DNA of 64,000 nt from Chryseobacterium elymi. Lineage in GTDB: Bacteria > Bacteroidota > Bacteroidia > Flavobacteriales > Weeksellaceae. Within the stretch, counting starts at the first letter, position 1, and the number at the start of each line of letters is the position of its first letter. This document shows positions 1-9,318 of this stretch, piece by piece. The DNA lies in NCBI RefSeq assembly GCF_003385495.1, contig NZ_QNUH01000020.1, positions 1-64,000 of the forward strand, written 5' to 3'. A model generated the notes under the pieces. The model had not been told where the DNA came from, did no database searches, and was given only the letters and a program-made list of their open reading frames with translations. The position numbers were made by a program, and so were the translations under genes.

Positions 1-88
1 AATATATTATTTTTTATATTTATCTTTTTATGATTTTTAAACAATCTTTTTTATAAATTTAGCTTCAAAATTATATTAAACACATAGG

Positions 89-1210
89 ATGAGGTTTGAA
101 CTTTACACTGAAGAAAGCGACGACAGAACGGTATACATCACCGGAAATTTCAACAACTGGAACCCAAGAGACTACAATTATCAGCTTAAACAGCTGGATC
201 CGCACAATTATTTTATAGAGATTGAGAGCGAAATACTTCCTGATACCGTAGAATACAAGTTTACAAAGGGAGGCTGGGAAAATGTGGAACTCGATAAATA
301 CGGCAATATCACTCCCAACCGGAAAGCTGAAAAAGCAAAAGAAAAAACCTCTGATGCCATAGAAAAATGGAGGCTCAACTGGGGACCTTTTAAAAAGGAA
401 TTTTTCCCGATTGCAGAGGTTATTTCCGAAGAATTCTATATTCCGCAGCTTGAACGTTACCGGAAGGTCTGGGCAGTATTGCCTTATGATTACTATGTAT
501 CCGATAAAAGCTATCCTGTACTTTATCTTCAGGATGCCCAAAATCTTTTCAACGAAGGAAGCGGGTACGGAAACTGGGAAATCGACAAAAAGCTGTCTAT
601 TTTAGCAGAATACGGCCGGGGCGATGTCATCATTATCGCCATAGAACATGGCAGTGAGGAGCGTATTAAGGAATATATCTTTGACAATGACAATATTGCG
701 AATGGCTCGGAAGGAAAAAAATACATCCGTTTCATTACGGATACTTTAAAACCTTTTGTGGATGCACACTACCGCACAAAAAAAGACCGTGACAATACAG
801 GAATCGGGGGCAGCTCATTGGGCGCTCTGATCAGTATTTACAGCGGATTCCTTTATCCTGAGGTTTATTCTAAACTGCTGATCTTTTCCCCTTCACTCTG
901 GGTGGAACCCAACAATAATTTTCCGATGATGAACTTCAGAATTCCTTTTAAAACAAAAATATATCTGTATGGAGGAGGTCAGGAAGGTTCCAAAATGGTA
1001 AAAAGAATTCATGTTTTTGAAGAATATTTAAAGCGTTGGGAAAAGAAGAACCTTTTTGACTTTGAATTCAGGACCAGCATTAATCCGGAAGGAACCCACA
1101 GTGAATTTTACTGGTCTCAGGAGTTTCCCAGAGCCATCGAATGGTTGTTCTATGACAACACAGAAAATCCTGTAGAAGTAAAACCACAACAGCAAAGCAT
1201 TAAAAATTAA
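89..1210 (+). CDS. Esterase-fold hydrolase with N-terminal CBM48-like domain
   Basis: The protein has 373 residues. The first ~65 residues resemble the glycogen-binding/CBM48 fold (VYITGNFNNWNP near 15-26). Residues ~110-355 form a putative-esterase (enterochelin-esterase-like, PF00756) alpha/beta hydrolase with nucleophile elbow GGSSLG, making Ser243 the likely nucleophile. A His near 'GTHSEFYW' in the C-terminal part fits the family's catalytic His. No signal peptide is seen, so it is probably cytoplasmic. It lies 4 bp upstream of an M17 aminopeptidase and heads the run of hydrolase and ligase genes up to 9275. I infer that it cleaves an ester or amide in that pathway; the substrate is unknown. 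Confidence 0.8.
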   Translation: MRFELYTEESDDRTVYITGNFNNWNPRDYNYQLKQLDPHNYFIEIESEILPDTVEYKFTKGGWENVELDKYGNITPNRKAEKAKEKTSDAIEKWRLNWGPFKKEFFPIAEVISEEFYIPQLERYRKVWAVLPYDYYVSDKSYPVLYLQDAQNLFNEGSGYGNWEIDKKLSILAEYGRGDVIIIAIEHGSEERIKEYIFDNDNIANGSEGKKYIRFITDTLKPFVDAHYRTKKDRDNTGIGGSSLGALISIYSGFLYPEVYSKLLIFSPSLWVEPNNNFPMMNFRIPFKTKIYLYGGGQEGSKMVKRIHVFEEYLKRWEKKNLFDFEFRTSINPEGTHSEFYWSQEFPRAIEWLFYDNTENPVEVKPQQQSIKN

Positions 1211-1214
1211 GCTT

Positions 1215-2630
1215 ATGAAACTGATTAATAAAAAAAATAAAAAATACACACAGATTTTTCACCTTTTCACAGAGGAAGAATGGACAAAATCCAACAAAAA
1301 TTACAATAAAAATATCTCTTCTTTTTTCTCCGGAAAGAAATATGAGGTTTTCATTCATACTGATGAGGAAAACATCGTATATCTGATTGGTTTGGGAACA
1401 TCCACAGTACAGAATTTTGAGGTTCAGCAGGTAGCCGTTAAATTCTCCCAAACACAAAAAGACAAGCTTCAGGCTGCTCCAACGTTAGTTTTAGCAGGTT
1501 TCCTGAATGAGAAACAGTTCGAAGAGTTCGTAAAAGGTTTACTTTTTGGAACATACAGCTATCCTTTTGATAAAAAGCATGCTTTCTGGAATACAAAATT
1601 TGAGATCCATTTTGAAAATCTAAGCCAGAAAAAGCTGGATACAATCAGCTCAAAAGCCGAAGCGTTAGCCAACGGACAAACAGCTTGTCAGGAATGGTTG
1701 AATAAGCCGGCCAATCTTAAGAAACCTGATATGTTAAGTCTGTTTTTGAAAAATATGGCCAGAAAATATGATTTAAAATATACCGCATTTAACAGAAAAA
1801 AATGCGAAGAATTAGGCCTGGGCGCTTATCTGTCGGTTAACCAGGGAAGTGCTTATGATGCCGCTTTTACCATTATAGAATATAAAACTACCGTTAAAAA
1901 TGCCAAAACATTTGGTTTGGTCGGGAAATGTGTCCTTTTTGATACAGGAGGTATTTCCCTGAAAAATCCGGACAATATGCATTACATGAAATCTGATATG
2001 GGCGGTGCTACCGCAGTTATCGGAACCCTGATCTATGCCGCAGAAATGAAGCTTCCGGTGAATATTGTTGCCATACTTCCTATCACGGACAATGCCATTT
2101 CTGAAAACGCTTTCCTTCCAAGCGATGTTATTACGGCTTATAACGGAAAAACCATTGAAGTCCTTAATACGGATGCAGAAGGCAGAATGGTTCTTGCCGA
2201 CGGACTTTCTTACCTTACTAAAAACTATAAAACGGATTTTCTGATTGACCTTGCTACCTTAACGGGAAGCTCTGTCAGAATGTTCGGTGACACCTGCGGA
2301 GCCATGTTCTCCAATAATGATGAACTGAAAAATATTCTGATAAAAACCGGAGACAGTACCAACCAAAGGGTGTGGAATCTTCCTTTGTGGGATGTATGGA
2401 AAGATGACATACAGTCTGATGTCGCAGACCTGAAAAACATTTCTATGAAACCTATCGGTGACTGTATCATAGCCGCTAAATTTCTTGAGCAGTTTATTGA
2501 AAACCATCCTAAATGGGCGCATCTGGATATCGCAGGAGTTGCTTTCGGAAGTACGGGATACTCAAAGGAAAAAGCAGCAACCGGCTTTGGAGTACAGCTG
2601 CTGGCCGATTTAATTGAAAATTATCACTAA
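1215..2630 (+). CDS. M17 family leucyl aminopeptidase
   Basis: This 471-residue protein has the full M17 metal and catalytic set. VGK238, D243 in FDTGG, K250, D261 in SDMGGA, and D320/E322/R324 in NTDAEGR match the two-zinc ligands and catalytic Lys/Arg of the PepA family. The N-terminal ~150 residues are the divergent M17 N-terminal domain. It probably removes N-terminal residues from peptides in the cytoplasm. It sits 4 bp after an esterase gene and 140 bp before an ATP-grasp ligase run, so it may trim a peptide product of that pathway as well as doing general turnover. The family call is firm; the pathway link is inference. Confidence 0.92.
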   Translation: MKLINKKNKKYTQIFHLFTEEEWTKSNKNYNKNISSFFSGKKYEVFIHTDEENIVYLIGLGTSTVQNFEVQQVAVKFSQTQKDKLQAAPTLVLAGFLNEKQFEEFVKGLLFGTYSYPFDKKHAFWNTKFEIHFENLSQKKLDTISSKAEALANGQTACQEWLNKPANLKKPDMLSLFLKNMARKYDLKYTAFNRKKCEELGLGAYLSVNQGSAYDAAFTIIEYKTTVKNAKTFGLVGKCVLFDTGGISLKNPDNMHYMKSDMGGATAVIGTLIYAAEMKLPVNIVAILPITDNAISENAFLPSDVITAYNGKTIEVLNTDAEGRMVLADGLSYLTKNYKTDFLIDLATLTGSSVRMFGDTCGAMFSNNDELKNILIKTGDSTNQRVWNLPLWDVWKDDIQSDVADLKNISMKPIGDCIIAAKFLEQFIENHPKWAHLDIAGVAFGSTGYSKEKAATGFGVQLLADLIENYH

Positions 2631-2770
2631 AAATTAGTTTTTTTCAAAATTTCTCTGTATACTTGAGTGTATATTTTCAAAAATGCAGCTTATTATGATT
2701 TTTAACATTAATTAATCAATAAAAAATTGCTTTTATTTTTGATAATTTACTAAAAACTAAAAAACATTAT

Positions 2771-3982
2771 ATGGAGGAGAAAACAATAGTATGTATTTCG
2801 TGCTATTACAAGGGCTATGACTTCATGGACGAAATGAAGAAGCTCGGTAATAAAATTATCTTGATAACATCAGAAGGCCTTAAAGAAAAAAACTGGCCAT
2901 GGAATGCTATTGATGAGGTATTTTATATGTCTGAATTAAAACCATCTGTCTGGAATATGGAGCATCTGGTCCAGGGATTTTCACATCTGATGAAAACCAG
3001 GAAAGTAGATGCCGTAGTGGCCCTCGACGATTATGATGTGGAGAAGGCTGCATTGATCAGAGAAACATTCCGTATTCCGGGAATGGGACAGACTACACAT
3101 CGTTATTTCAGGGATAAGCTGGCTATGCGCCAGAAAGCGAAAGATTCGGGAATCAGTGTTCCGGAGTTTACAGCAGTTTTTAATAATGATGAAGTGAACA
3201 GCTTTGTAGAGAAGGTTCCGGCTCCCTGGGTATTAAAACCCCGCTCAGAAGCGTCAGCATCAGGAATTAAGAAATTTTTATCCAAAGATGAGCTCTGGAA
3301 CGAACTGAATGCCCTTGGTGAAGAACGACATCTTTTTTTGCTGGAAAGTTTTAAACCCGGAGATGTCTATCATGTGGACAGTCTGACTTTTAATAAAGAA
3401 ATTGTATTTACATCTGCTTCCAAGTATCTGGCTCCACCTATGCAGGTTTCTCATGAAGGTGGTGTATTCAGATCCAAAACCCTGGGAAGATATTCCGATG
3501 AATTTAAAGCCCTTGAAGAAGTCAATGCCAAAGTTCTTTCCAGTTTCGGATTAATGAACGGAGCTACCCATACTGAATTTATCCGTGGAAAAGCCGATGG
3601 AAAATGGTATTTCCTTGAAACATCCTCCAGAGTTGGGGGCGCACACATTCCTGATCTTGTTGAAGCCTCCAGTAATATTAATATCTGGCGGGAATGGGCC
3701 AAGATTGAAGATGCTCTTCTGCGTGGAAAAAGCTATCAGGCCTCAAAGCCTACAGGTTATTATTCTGGGCTAATCGTTGCCCTTATTAAAGATAAACAAC
3801 CTGATTATACAGCTTTCGAAAGTGAAGAAGCCATAAAGTTTCTTCCAATCGATCATCATGTAGGAATTGTTTACAAATCCAGCGATCCGGATGTTATACA
3901 GCAAAGACTAGACAGTGCCGCCGAAAAGATCCAGGCGGAAATGCTGAATATTCTGCCGCCCAAAAGTAAACTGACAAGCTAA
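2771..3982 (+). CDS. ATP-grasp ligase (carbamoyl-phosphate-synthase-like fold)
   Basis: The protein has 403 residues. The N-terminal ~100 residues form a Rossmann-like pre-ATP-grasp domain (TIVCISCYYKGYDFMDEM). An ATP-grasp core of roughly 110-320 shows WVLKPRSEASASGIKKF (nucleotide-binding Lys), FLLESFKPGDVYHVDS, and a metal-binding tail GKWYFLETSSRVGGAH with Glu and Arg. ATP-grasp enzymes join a carboxylate to an amine or thiol through an acylphosphate. It starts the tight run 2771-7755. A TATTTTTG element at 2734-2741 could be the -7 box of its promoter. The substrate is not recognisable from sequence. Confidence 0.85.
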   Translation: MEEKTIVCISCYYKGYDFMDEMKKLGNKIILITSEGLKEKNWPWNAIDEVFYMSELKPSVWNMEHLVQGFSHLMKTRKVDAVVALDDYDVEKAALIRETFRIPGMGQTTHRYFRDKLAMRQKAKDSGISVPEFTAVFNNDEVNSFVEKVPAPWVLKPRSEASASGIKKFLSKDELWNELNALGEERHLFLLESFKPGDVYHVDSLTFNKEIVFTSASKYLAPPMQVSHEGGVFRSKTLGRYSDEFKALEEVNAKVLSSFGLMNGATHTEFIRGKADGKWYFLETSSRVGGAHIPDLVEASSNINIWREWAKIEDALLRGKSYQASKPTGYYSGLIVALIKDKQPDYTAFESEEAIKFLPIDHHVGIVYKSSDPDVIQQRLDSAAEKIQAEMLNILPPKSKLTS

Positions 3983-4011
3983 ACACAATATAAAATAAAA
4001 GAAACTGATCA

Positions 4012-4725
4012 ATGCCGCATATAGAACATACAGATTACTATTCAAACATATTAGGAACAAGTCTTAAAGTGGAGGTTACAGGACATTACGGATATCCCAT
4101 CGTTATGTTTCCTACCTCCCAGGGACAATACACCCAAAATCACGACTTTCATCTCAACGGAAGTATTAACTGGTTTATAGAACAGGGAAAAGTAAAGCTT
4201 TATAATATCCAGACGATTGATAGCTGGAGCTTTTATGATGAAAAAATTTCCCCTCAGAAAAGGATCAAAAACTATGAACTGTATGTACAGTTTCTTATTC
4301 AGGAATTTATCCCGTATATCCAGAAGATCCATCAAACACACCGTGTTGCAGTGGCTGGTGCAAGTTTCGGAGGTTATCATGCCGCTAACTTTGCTTTCAG
4401 ATTCCCGGACGTGGTTTCCCATCTGTTCTGCCTTTCCGGAGCGTTCAGCATCAGGAATTTCATGGACGGATATTCGGATGAACTCGTATATTTTAACTGC
4501 CCGAGGGAATTTGTAAAGAATGATGAAGCCTGGAAATACAAACATATGCACATTGTGCTGAGTACTTCTGACCAGGATATCTGCAGGGATAAAAACATCG
4601 AAATGGCCGAAATCTTAAGCTCGAAAGGGATTGATTTCTGGTACGATGAAAGAAAATGGATCAATCATGACTGGCCGCTATGGAGGATGGTGTTTCCTAC
4701 TTTTATAGGGACTTTTTTCTCATGA
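4012..4725 (+). CDS. Esterase-like alpha/beta hydrolase
   Basis: This 237-residue compact putative-esterase protein has the nucleophile motif VAGASFGGYHA (Ser118). A C-terminal WINHDWPLWR gives a candidate catalytic His219, and an acidic residue lies in 'STSDQD'. It has no signal peptide. It sits between two ATP-grasp genes, 29 bp after the first. Its position inside a ligase run suggests it releases, deprotects or transfers an acyl or ester intermediate of the same pathway. It is clearly different from the esterase at 89-1210 because it lacks the CBM48-like domain. Confidence 0.82.
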   Translation: MPHIEHTDYYSNILGTSLKVEVTGHYGYPIVMFPTSQGQYTQNHDFHLNGSINWFIEQGKVKLYNIQTIDSWSFYDEKISPQKRIKNYELYVQFLIQEFIPYIQKIHQTHRVAVAGASFGGYHAANFAFRFPDVVSHLFCLSGAFSIRNFMDGYSDELVYFNCPREFVKNDEAWKYKHMHIVLSTSDQDICRDKNIEMAEILSSKGIDFWYDERKWINHDWPLWRMVFPTFIGTFFS

Positions 4726-4783
4726 AACCGTACATTTAATAAGATAAAATAATAAAACATATACCAATTTAAAAACAGAAATT

Positions 4784-5737
4784 ATGGCAAAAAAAGTGGG
4801 AATTCTATTCGGTATGGAAGACACATTTCCTTGGGCGTTTATCGACAAAGTGAATGAGCTGGGCGGTGGAGAAATCATTGCTGAAGCAGTAAATATCGAT
4901 AAACTTGAGCAGGGAGCTGATTACGGCTATGCAGTCATTATCGACAGAATTTCACAGGATGTTCCTTTTTACAGGGCTTATTTGAAAAATGCAGCGCTTA
5001 ACGGAACTTATGTAATCAATAATCCATTCTGGTGGAGTGCCGACGAAAAGTTCTTCAATAATGCGCTGATGACAAAACTTGGAATTCCGCTTCCTAAAAC
5101 AGTACTGCTTCCTTCGCACGAAAGACCTACAGACACTTCGGAAACATCATTCAGAAACCTGAAGTTTCCTCACGACTGGGAATATATTTTCAATTACGTA
5201 GGATTTCCTGCCTATATGAAACCTCATGACGGTGGTGGATGGAAAAGTGTATACAGAGTGGAAAATCCTGAAGATCTATGGGAAAAATTAAGCGAAACAG
5301 AACAGCTTGTGATGATGGTACAGGAAGAAATTGTTTTCGATGATTATTACAGGGTTTACTGTCTGGGCAAAAAGTATGTTCACATTATGCCTTACGAACC
5401 ACGTAATCCACATCACTTAAGGTATGCCACGGCACACCAGACCAAAGGAGAGGAACTTGAAAAATTATTAAAAACAATTCATGATTACACTATTACCATG
5501 AATGAAGCTCTAGGCTACGACTTCAATACGGTAGAGTTTGCCATCAGAGACGGAATTCCATATGCAATAGACTTCTGCAATCCAGCCCCTGATGCGGATA
5601 AGAATTCTGTGGGCGAAGACAATTTTGCATGGATTGTAGAACATTCTGCTAAACTGGCTATTGAAAAAGCAAAAGAATATGTTCCTGGAAAACCTAATAT
5701 CTCTTGGGGAACTTTTGTAAAAGACTCTGTAAAATAA
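4784..5737 (+). CDS. ATP-grasp ligase (RimK/D-Ala-ligase-like)
   Basis: The protein has 317 residues. The N-terminal domain (VGILFGMEDTFPWAFIDKV) precedes an ATP-grasp core. Recognisable parts are FPAYMKPHDGGGWKSV (nucleotide-binding Lys with glycine-rich loop), MVQEEIVFDDYYRVY, and the metal-binding segment TVEFAIRDGIPYAIDFCNP ending in Asp and Asn. This is a second, unrelated-looking ATP-grasp enzyme in the same operon, so at least two different carboxylate-amine joining steps are likely. The next gene begins 30 bp later. Confidence 0.85.
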   Translation: MAKKVGILFGMEDTFPWAFIDKVNELGGGEIIAEAVNIDKLEQGADYGYAVIIDRISQDVPFYRAYLKNAALNGTYVINNPFWWSADEKFFNNALMTKLGIPLPKTVLLPSHERPTDTSETSFRNLKFPHDWEYIFNYVGFPAYMKPHDGGGWKSVYRVENPEDLWEKLSETEQLVMMVQEEIVFDDYYRVYCLGKKYVHIMPYEPRNPHHLRYATAHQTKGEELEKLLKTIHDYTITMNEALGYDFNTVEFAIRDGIPYAIDFCNPAPDADKNSVGEDNFAWIVEHSAKLAIEKAKEYVPGKPNISWGTFVKDSVK

Positions 5738-5767
5738 ACACTAAAAAAATAAAAAACACGAAAAAAA

Positions 5768-6886
5768 ATGCATCAATTTACAATCGGAATCGAGGAAGAA
5801 TATCAGATCATTGATGTTGAGAGCAGAGACTTAATATCTCATGTTTCGAAAATTATTGAAGGCGGAAAAGCCGTTTTAAGTGAAAACTTAAAACACGAAA
5901 TGCATGAATCAATGATCGAGATGGAAACCGGCATCTGCCAGAATATCAAAGAGGCCAGGGCAGAACTGACTAACCTGAGAAGACATTTAATCAACACAGC
6001 CCATGAACAAGGCCTTCGGGTAGCCGGCGGCGGAACCCATCCTTTTTCAAACTGGGAACACAATACCATTACCAATGGTGAGCGTTACAACAAGATCGTA
6101 GATGATATGGGCGACGTTGCCCGGGGAAATTTAATTTTCGGACTTCATGTGCATATCGGAATCCCAAACCGTGAAGAAGGGGTCAGAATTCAGAATGTGA
6201 TGCGTTATTTTCTTCCGCACGTCTATGCACTTTCTACCAACTCTCCTTTCTGGATCGGAAGAAATACAGGTTTTAAGTCTTACAGGCAGGAAATTTTTGT
6301 GAAATTCCCAAGAACCGGTATTCCCAGCTATTTCAATTCACTCGCTGAATTCGACAGCTATGTAGAACTTCTGGTAAAAACCGGAACTATAGATAATGCC
6401 AAGAAAATCTGGTGGGATCTGCGTGTTCACCCCTTCTACCCCACCATTGAGTTCAGAATTTGTGACATGCCTTTAAGGATAGAAGAAACAGTTTGTATGG
6501 CTGCCATTATGCAAAGTTTAGTAGCGAAAATCTACAAGCTTCACCAACAAAATTTAAGTTTCAGAAGCTACAGAAGATTATTGTTGAACGAAAACAAATG
6601 GAGAGCATCCAAGAGTGGTATTGAAGCCCATCTCATTGATTTTGGGAAAGAGGAGTCTGTTCCTTACCCTCATCTGCTGAAGGAACTTCTGGAATTTATT
6701 GATGATGTTGTAGATGACCTAGACTGCAGAAAAGAGGTTGAATATGCATGGACCATTCTGGAAAACGGGACTGGGGCCGACAGGCAGCTTAAAGTATTTA
6801 ATGAAACCGGTGACCTTACCAAAGTGGTAGATTATATGATCTCTGAAACGGAGTATGGCATAACACACGGCGAAACAGCTTCATAA
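5768..6886 (+). CDS. GCS2/YbdK-type carboxylate-amine ligase
   Basis: This 372-residue protein belongs to the glutamate-cysteine ligase family 2. The N-terminal TIGIEEEYQ supplies the metal-binding Glu cluster (E9-E11), followed by GGGTHPFSNWE and FGLHVHIGIPN (H127, H129). A C-terminal NGTGADRQ segment is typical of YbdK-like enzymes. The family makes gamma-glutamyl or similar amide bonds using ATP. Together with the two upstream ATP-grasp ligases it points to a multi-residue peptide or conjugate. The true substrates could differ from Glu and Cys. Confidence 0.9.
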   Translation: MHQFTIGIEEEYQIIDVESRDLISHVSKIIEGGKAVLSENLKHEMHESMIEMETGICQNIKEARAELTNLRRHLINTAHEQGLRVAGGGTHPFSNWEHNTITNGERYNKIVDDMGDVARGNLIFGLHVHIGIPNREEGVRIQNVMRYFLPHVYALSTNSPFWIGRNTGFKSYRQEIFVKFPRTGIPSYFNSLAEFDSYVELLVKTGTIDNAKKIWWDLRVHPFYPTIEFRICDMPLRIEETVCMAAIMQSLVAKIYKLHQQNLSFRSYRRLLLNENKWRASKSGIEAHLIDFGKEESVPYPHLLKELLEFIDDVVDDLDCRKEVEYAWTILENGTGADRQLKVFNETGDLTKVVDYMISETEYGITHGETAS

Positions 6887-6921
6887 TTTTTTTGGTAACT
6901 TTACAAAAAATATGAAGTAGT

Positions 6922-7755
6922 ATGAAAGATATTCGAATCGCTCTGGTTGATATGAACAACAACCATGTCAATCAAGGCTTTAGAAATATTAAAGAAATTT
7001 CGGAAGCATTCCAACAAAGCTCTGAAGAAAATGTGACCATCCAAACTTTTGATGTAAGATTTAAGAATGAAATGCCGAACATAGAAGATTTTGATATCTT
7101 TATTTCTTCAGGCGGACCTGGAAACCCGCACAGAGAAGGTCTGGAATGGGAAGACAGGTATGCCACTTTTCTTGATGCCGTTTTAGAGCACAACAAATAT
7201 AATGAAGATAAAAAGTATCTGTTCCTGATTTGCCATTCATTCCAACTGGCAAGCATCCATTGGAAGCTGGGTAATATCTGTAAAAGAAGATCTTATTCTT
7301 TTGGAGTGATGCCCATCCACAAAACTGAGGAAGGCGAGCAGGAATTTTTATTTAAAAATCTTCAGGATCCTTTCTACGCTGTAGATTCCAGAGCCTATCA
7401 GTTCATTGAGCCGGATATGAACCGTTTTGATGAGTTGGGCATGAAAATCATGGCTATTGAGAAATTCAGACCACATATCAATCTGGAGAGAGCCGTAATG
7501 GCTGTTCGTTTTTCAGATGAAATATTCGGGACACAATTCCATCCGGAAGCTGATCCAAAAGGTATGATCGAAAATCTGAAAGACGAAAAAAATAAAACAG
7601 CGATGATCGAGAACTTCGGCATGGAAAAATATCTTGAAACGGTAGACAGAATAGATGACGAGGACAAAATTATTCTTACCAGAAGCCAAATTCTCCCTAG
7701 ATTCCTTCAGTCCGCAAAAAAAAACATTCTGAAGAGAAATGAAGTTTTAGTTTAA
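6922..7755 (+). CDS. Class I glutamine-amidotransferase-like protein
   Basis: The protein has 277 residues with a GATase-1 fold. SSGGPGNP (63-70) is the oxyanion loop, C104 in FLICHSFQLA is the candidate nucleophile, and H207/E209 in FGTQFHPEADP complete the triad. The nucleophile elbow lacks the usual G-x-C-x-G glycines, reading L-I-C-H-S. It may therefore act as a gamma-glutamyl hydrolase or amidase rather than a glutaminase that feeds a synthetase. It is the last gene of the tight 2771-7755 run, 35 bp after the GCS2 ligase. I infer it either supplies ammonia or cleaves a gamma-glutamyl-type bond made by that ligase. Confidence 0.83.
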   Translation: MKDIRIALVDMNNNHVNQGFRNIKEISEAFQQSSEENVTIQTFDVRFKNEMPNIEDFDIFISSGGPGNPHREGLEWEDRYATFLDAVLEHNKYNEDKKYLFLICHSFQLASIHWKLGNICKRRSYSFGVMPIHKTEEGEQEFLFKNLQDPFYAVDSRAYQFIEPDMNRFDELGMKIMAIEKFRPHINLERAVMAVRFSDEIFGTQFHPEADPKGMIENLKDEKNKTAMIENFGMEKYLETVDRIDDEDKIILTRSQILPRFLQSAKKNILKRNEVLV

Positions 7756-8051
7756 TTAAAAACGCGGATTTAAAATTGATTTAATATAAAACCTCAAAGT
7801 CACAGAAGTTTTAGATACATAAGTAAAGAAAATAATTATTCCAGCCGTTGAGAAAAACTCTTAAAGTTTTTTGAAAATCTCTGATTTTTATCTTATGTAA
7901 ACTTTTTATACATCATATTCAAGCTTTCTTAAGTGATCTAAAGTGTCTAAAACTTTTGTGACTTTTGTGGTCAAAATCTAACTAAGATTTTATATTAAGC
8001 TTTATTTTGGAATCACGTTAAAAATTTAAAGAGTATTAAAATCGGGCAGAA
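7756..8051. other. Gap holding an imperfect inverted repeat
   Basis: No coding region is seen in this ~300 bp gap. It contains an imperfect inverted repeat whose ends match: 7796-7825 (AAAGTCACAGAAGTTTTAGA...) and 7937-7968, which on the reverse strand reads AAAGTCACAAAAGTTTTAGA. The ~110 bp between the arms have no ORF. This looks like a short non-coding palindromic repeat of the kind scattered between Bacteroidota genes. The downstream gene at 8052 must have its own promoter after it or be read through it. Confidence 0.5.
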
Positions 8052-9275
8052 ATGTTCGATTTTTTAAAATCAAAACCACAAAGAGAAAATATGATCCCAA
8101 AATACAGAAAACAGTTCAATCAGGAATTTTCGCAGGAAAAATATAATCAGCTTAAAGAAAGTCTTGCCAAAAAAGGAAATATTGCGCCAACATTCAGAAT
8201 TTCAGAAAGCCCGCTCTTTCTTAGTAATGAATTTAGAAACAAGCTTATAGACGCCAGCGAAAGTATTATTGACCAGATAAAAATGATTCCTGCTGAAGTG
8301 CTTTACAAGGCTGTTCCGGATAACTGCCGAGTACCTAATGACACTCTTCAACCTCACTTTTTTACTATTGATTTCGGGATCTGCCGAAGTGAAAACGGGG
8401 AAATTGAGCCTCAACTGATCGAGCTACAGGCTTTTCCTTCATTGTATGCTTTTCAAAAGACTTTTGAAGACACATTCTGTGAGGTTTACCCTTTTCTTTC
8501 TGAGATTAGGAATACAATGCCCCATTCTGAGTTTAAAAACCATTTAAAAGAACTGATTATCGGAAATGAGAATCCCGAAAATGTCATTCTACTTGAAATA
8601 TTCCCTGAACAACAGAAAACAGCTATTGATTTTGCTTTAACAGAACAATTATTAGGGATAAAAACAGTCTGTCTGACCAAGGTAAAAAAAGAAGGCAGAA
8701 ATCTGTTTTATGAAAACAACGGAAAATATATTGAGATCAAAAGGATCTATAACCGTGTTATTTTTGATGAACTGGATAGAATCCCGGATCTGAAATCCGG
8801 GTTTGATTTCCGTGATGATATTGATGTAAAATGGATTACACATCCTAACTGGTTCTTTAAAATCTCAAAGTTTCTTCTTCCCATGCTGAAGCATCAATTC
8901 GTTCCGAAGAGCTATTTCTTAAACGAATTCCCTGAGCATGAGAATCTTGAAAATTTTGTACTGAAACCACTGTTTTCGTTCGCAGGAAGTGGAGTGAATT
9001 TAAATCCTACGAAAGAAATTACAGAAGCTATTGAGGATAAGGAAAACTACATCCTGCAGAGAAAAGTAACTTACGAGCCTATTTTTGAAGACATTAACGG
9101 AGAGTTTTCAAAAGCAGAAATCCGACTACTTTATATCTGGCACGAAAATGATGAACGCCCTATTCTACTGGAAAATCTGGGAAGAATGACAAAAGCTGCG
9201 ATGGTAAATGTGGATTTTAATAAGAAAGATGCCATATGGATCGGGAGTTCTAATGCATTTTTTGGAGAGGAATAA
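8052..9275 (+). CDS. Probable ATP-grasp-fold protein of unknown role
   Basis: This 407-residue protein is not a family I can name. Its C-terminal third has an ATP-grasp-like look: NFVLKPLFSFAGSGVNL (candidate nucleotide Lys and glycine loop), NYILQRKVTYEPIFED, and RLLYIWHENDERPILLENLGRMTK. The middle has IEPQLIELQAFPSLYAF, resembling the acidic/Asn region found early in circularly permuted ATP-grasp proteins such as the glutathionylspermidine-synthase type. No signal peptide or membrane segment is seen. It lies ~300 bp after the amidotransferase gene on the same strand and may be a third ligase of the pathway. A hairpin terminator follows at 9319. Confidence 0.5.
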   Translation: MFDFLKSKPQRENMIPKYRKQFNQEFSQEKYNQLKESLAKKGNIAPTFRISESPLFLSNEFRNKLIDASESIIDQIKMIPAEVLYKAVPDNCRVPNDTLQPHFFTIDFGICRSENGEIEPQLIELQAFPSLYAFQKTFEDTFCEVYPFLSEIRNTMPHSEFKNHLKELIIGNENPENVILLEIFPEQQKTAIDFALTEQLLGIKTVCLTKVKKEGRNLFYENNGKYIEIKRIYNRVIFDELDRIPDLKSGFDFRDDIDVKWITHPNWFFKISKFLLPMLKHQFVPKSYFLNEFPEHENLENFVLKPLFSFAGSGVNLNPTKEITEAIEDKENYILQRKVTYEPIFEDINGEFSKAEIRLLYIWHENDERPILLENLGRMTKAAMVNVDFNKKDAIWIGSSNAFFGEE

Positions 9276-9318
9276 TTTGACAAAATCAAAAACAGGGTAA
9301 ACAAAACCCTGATTAATA

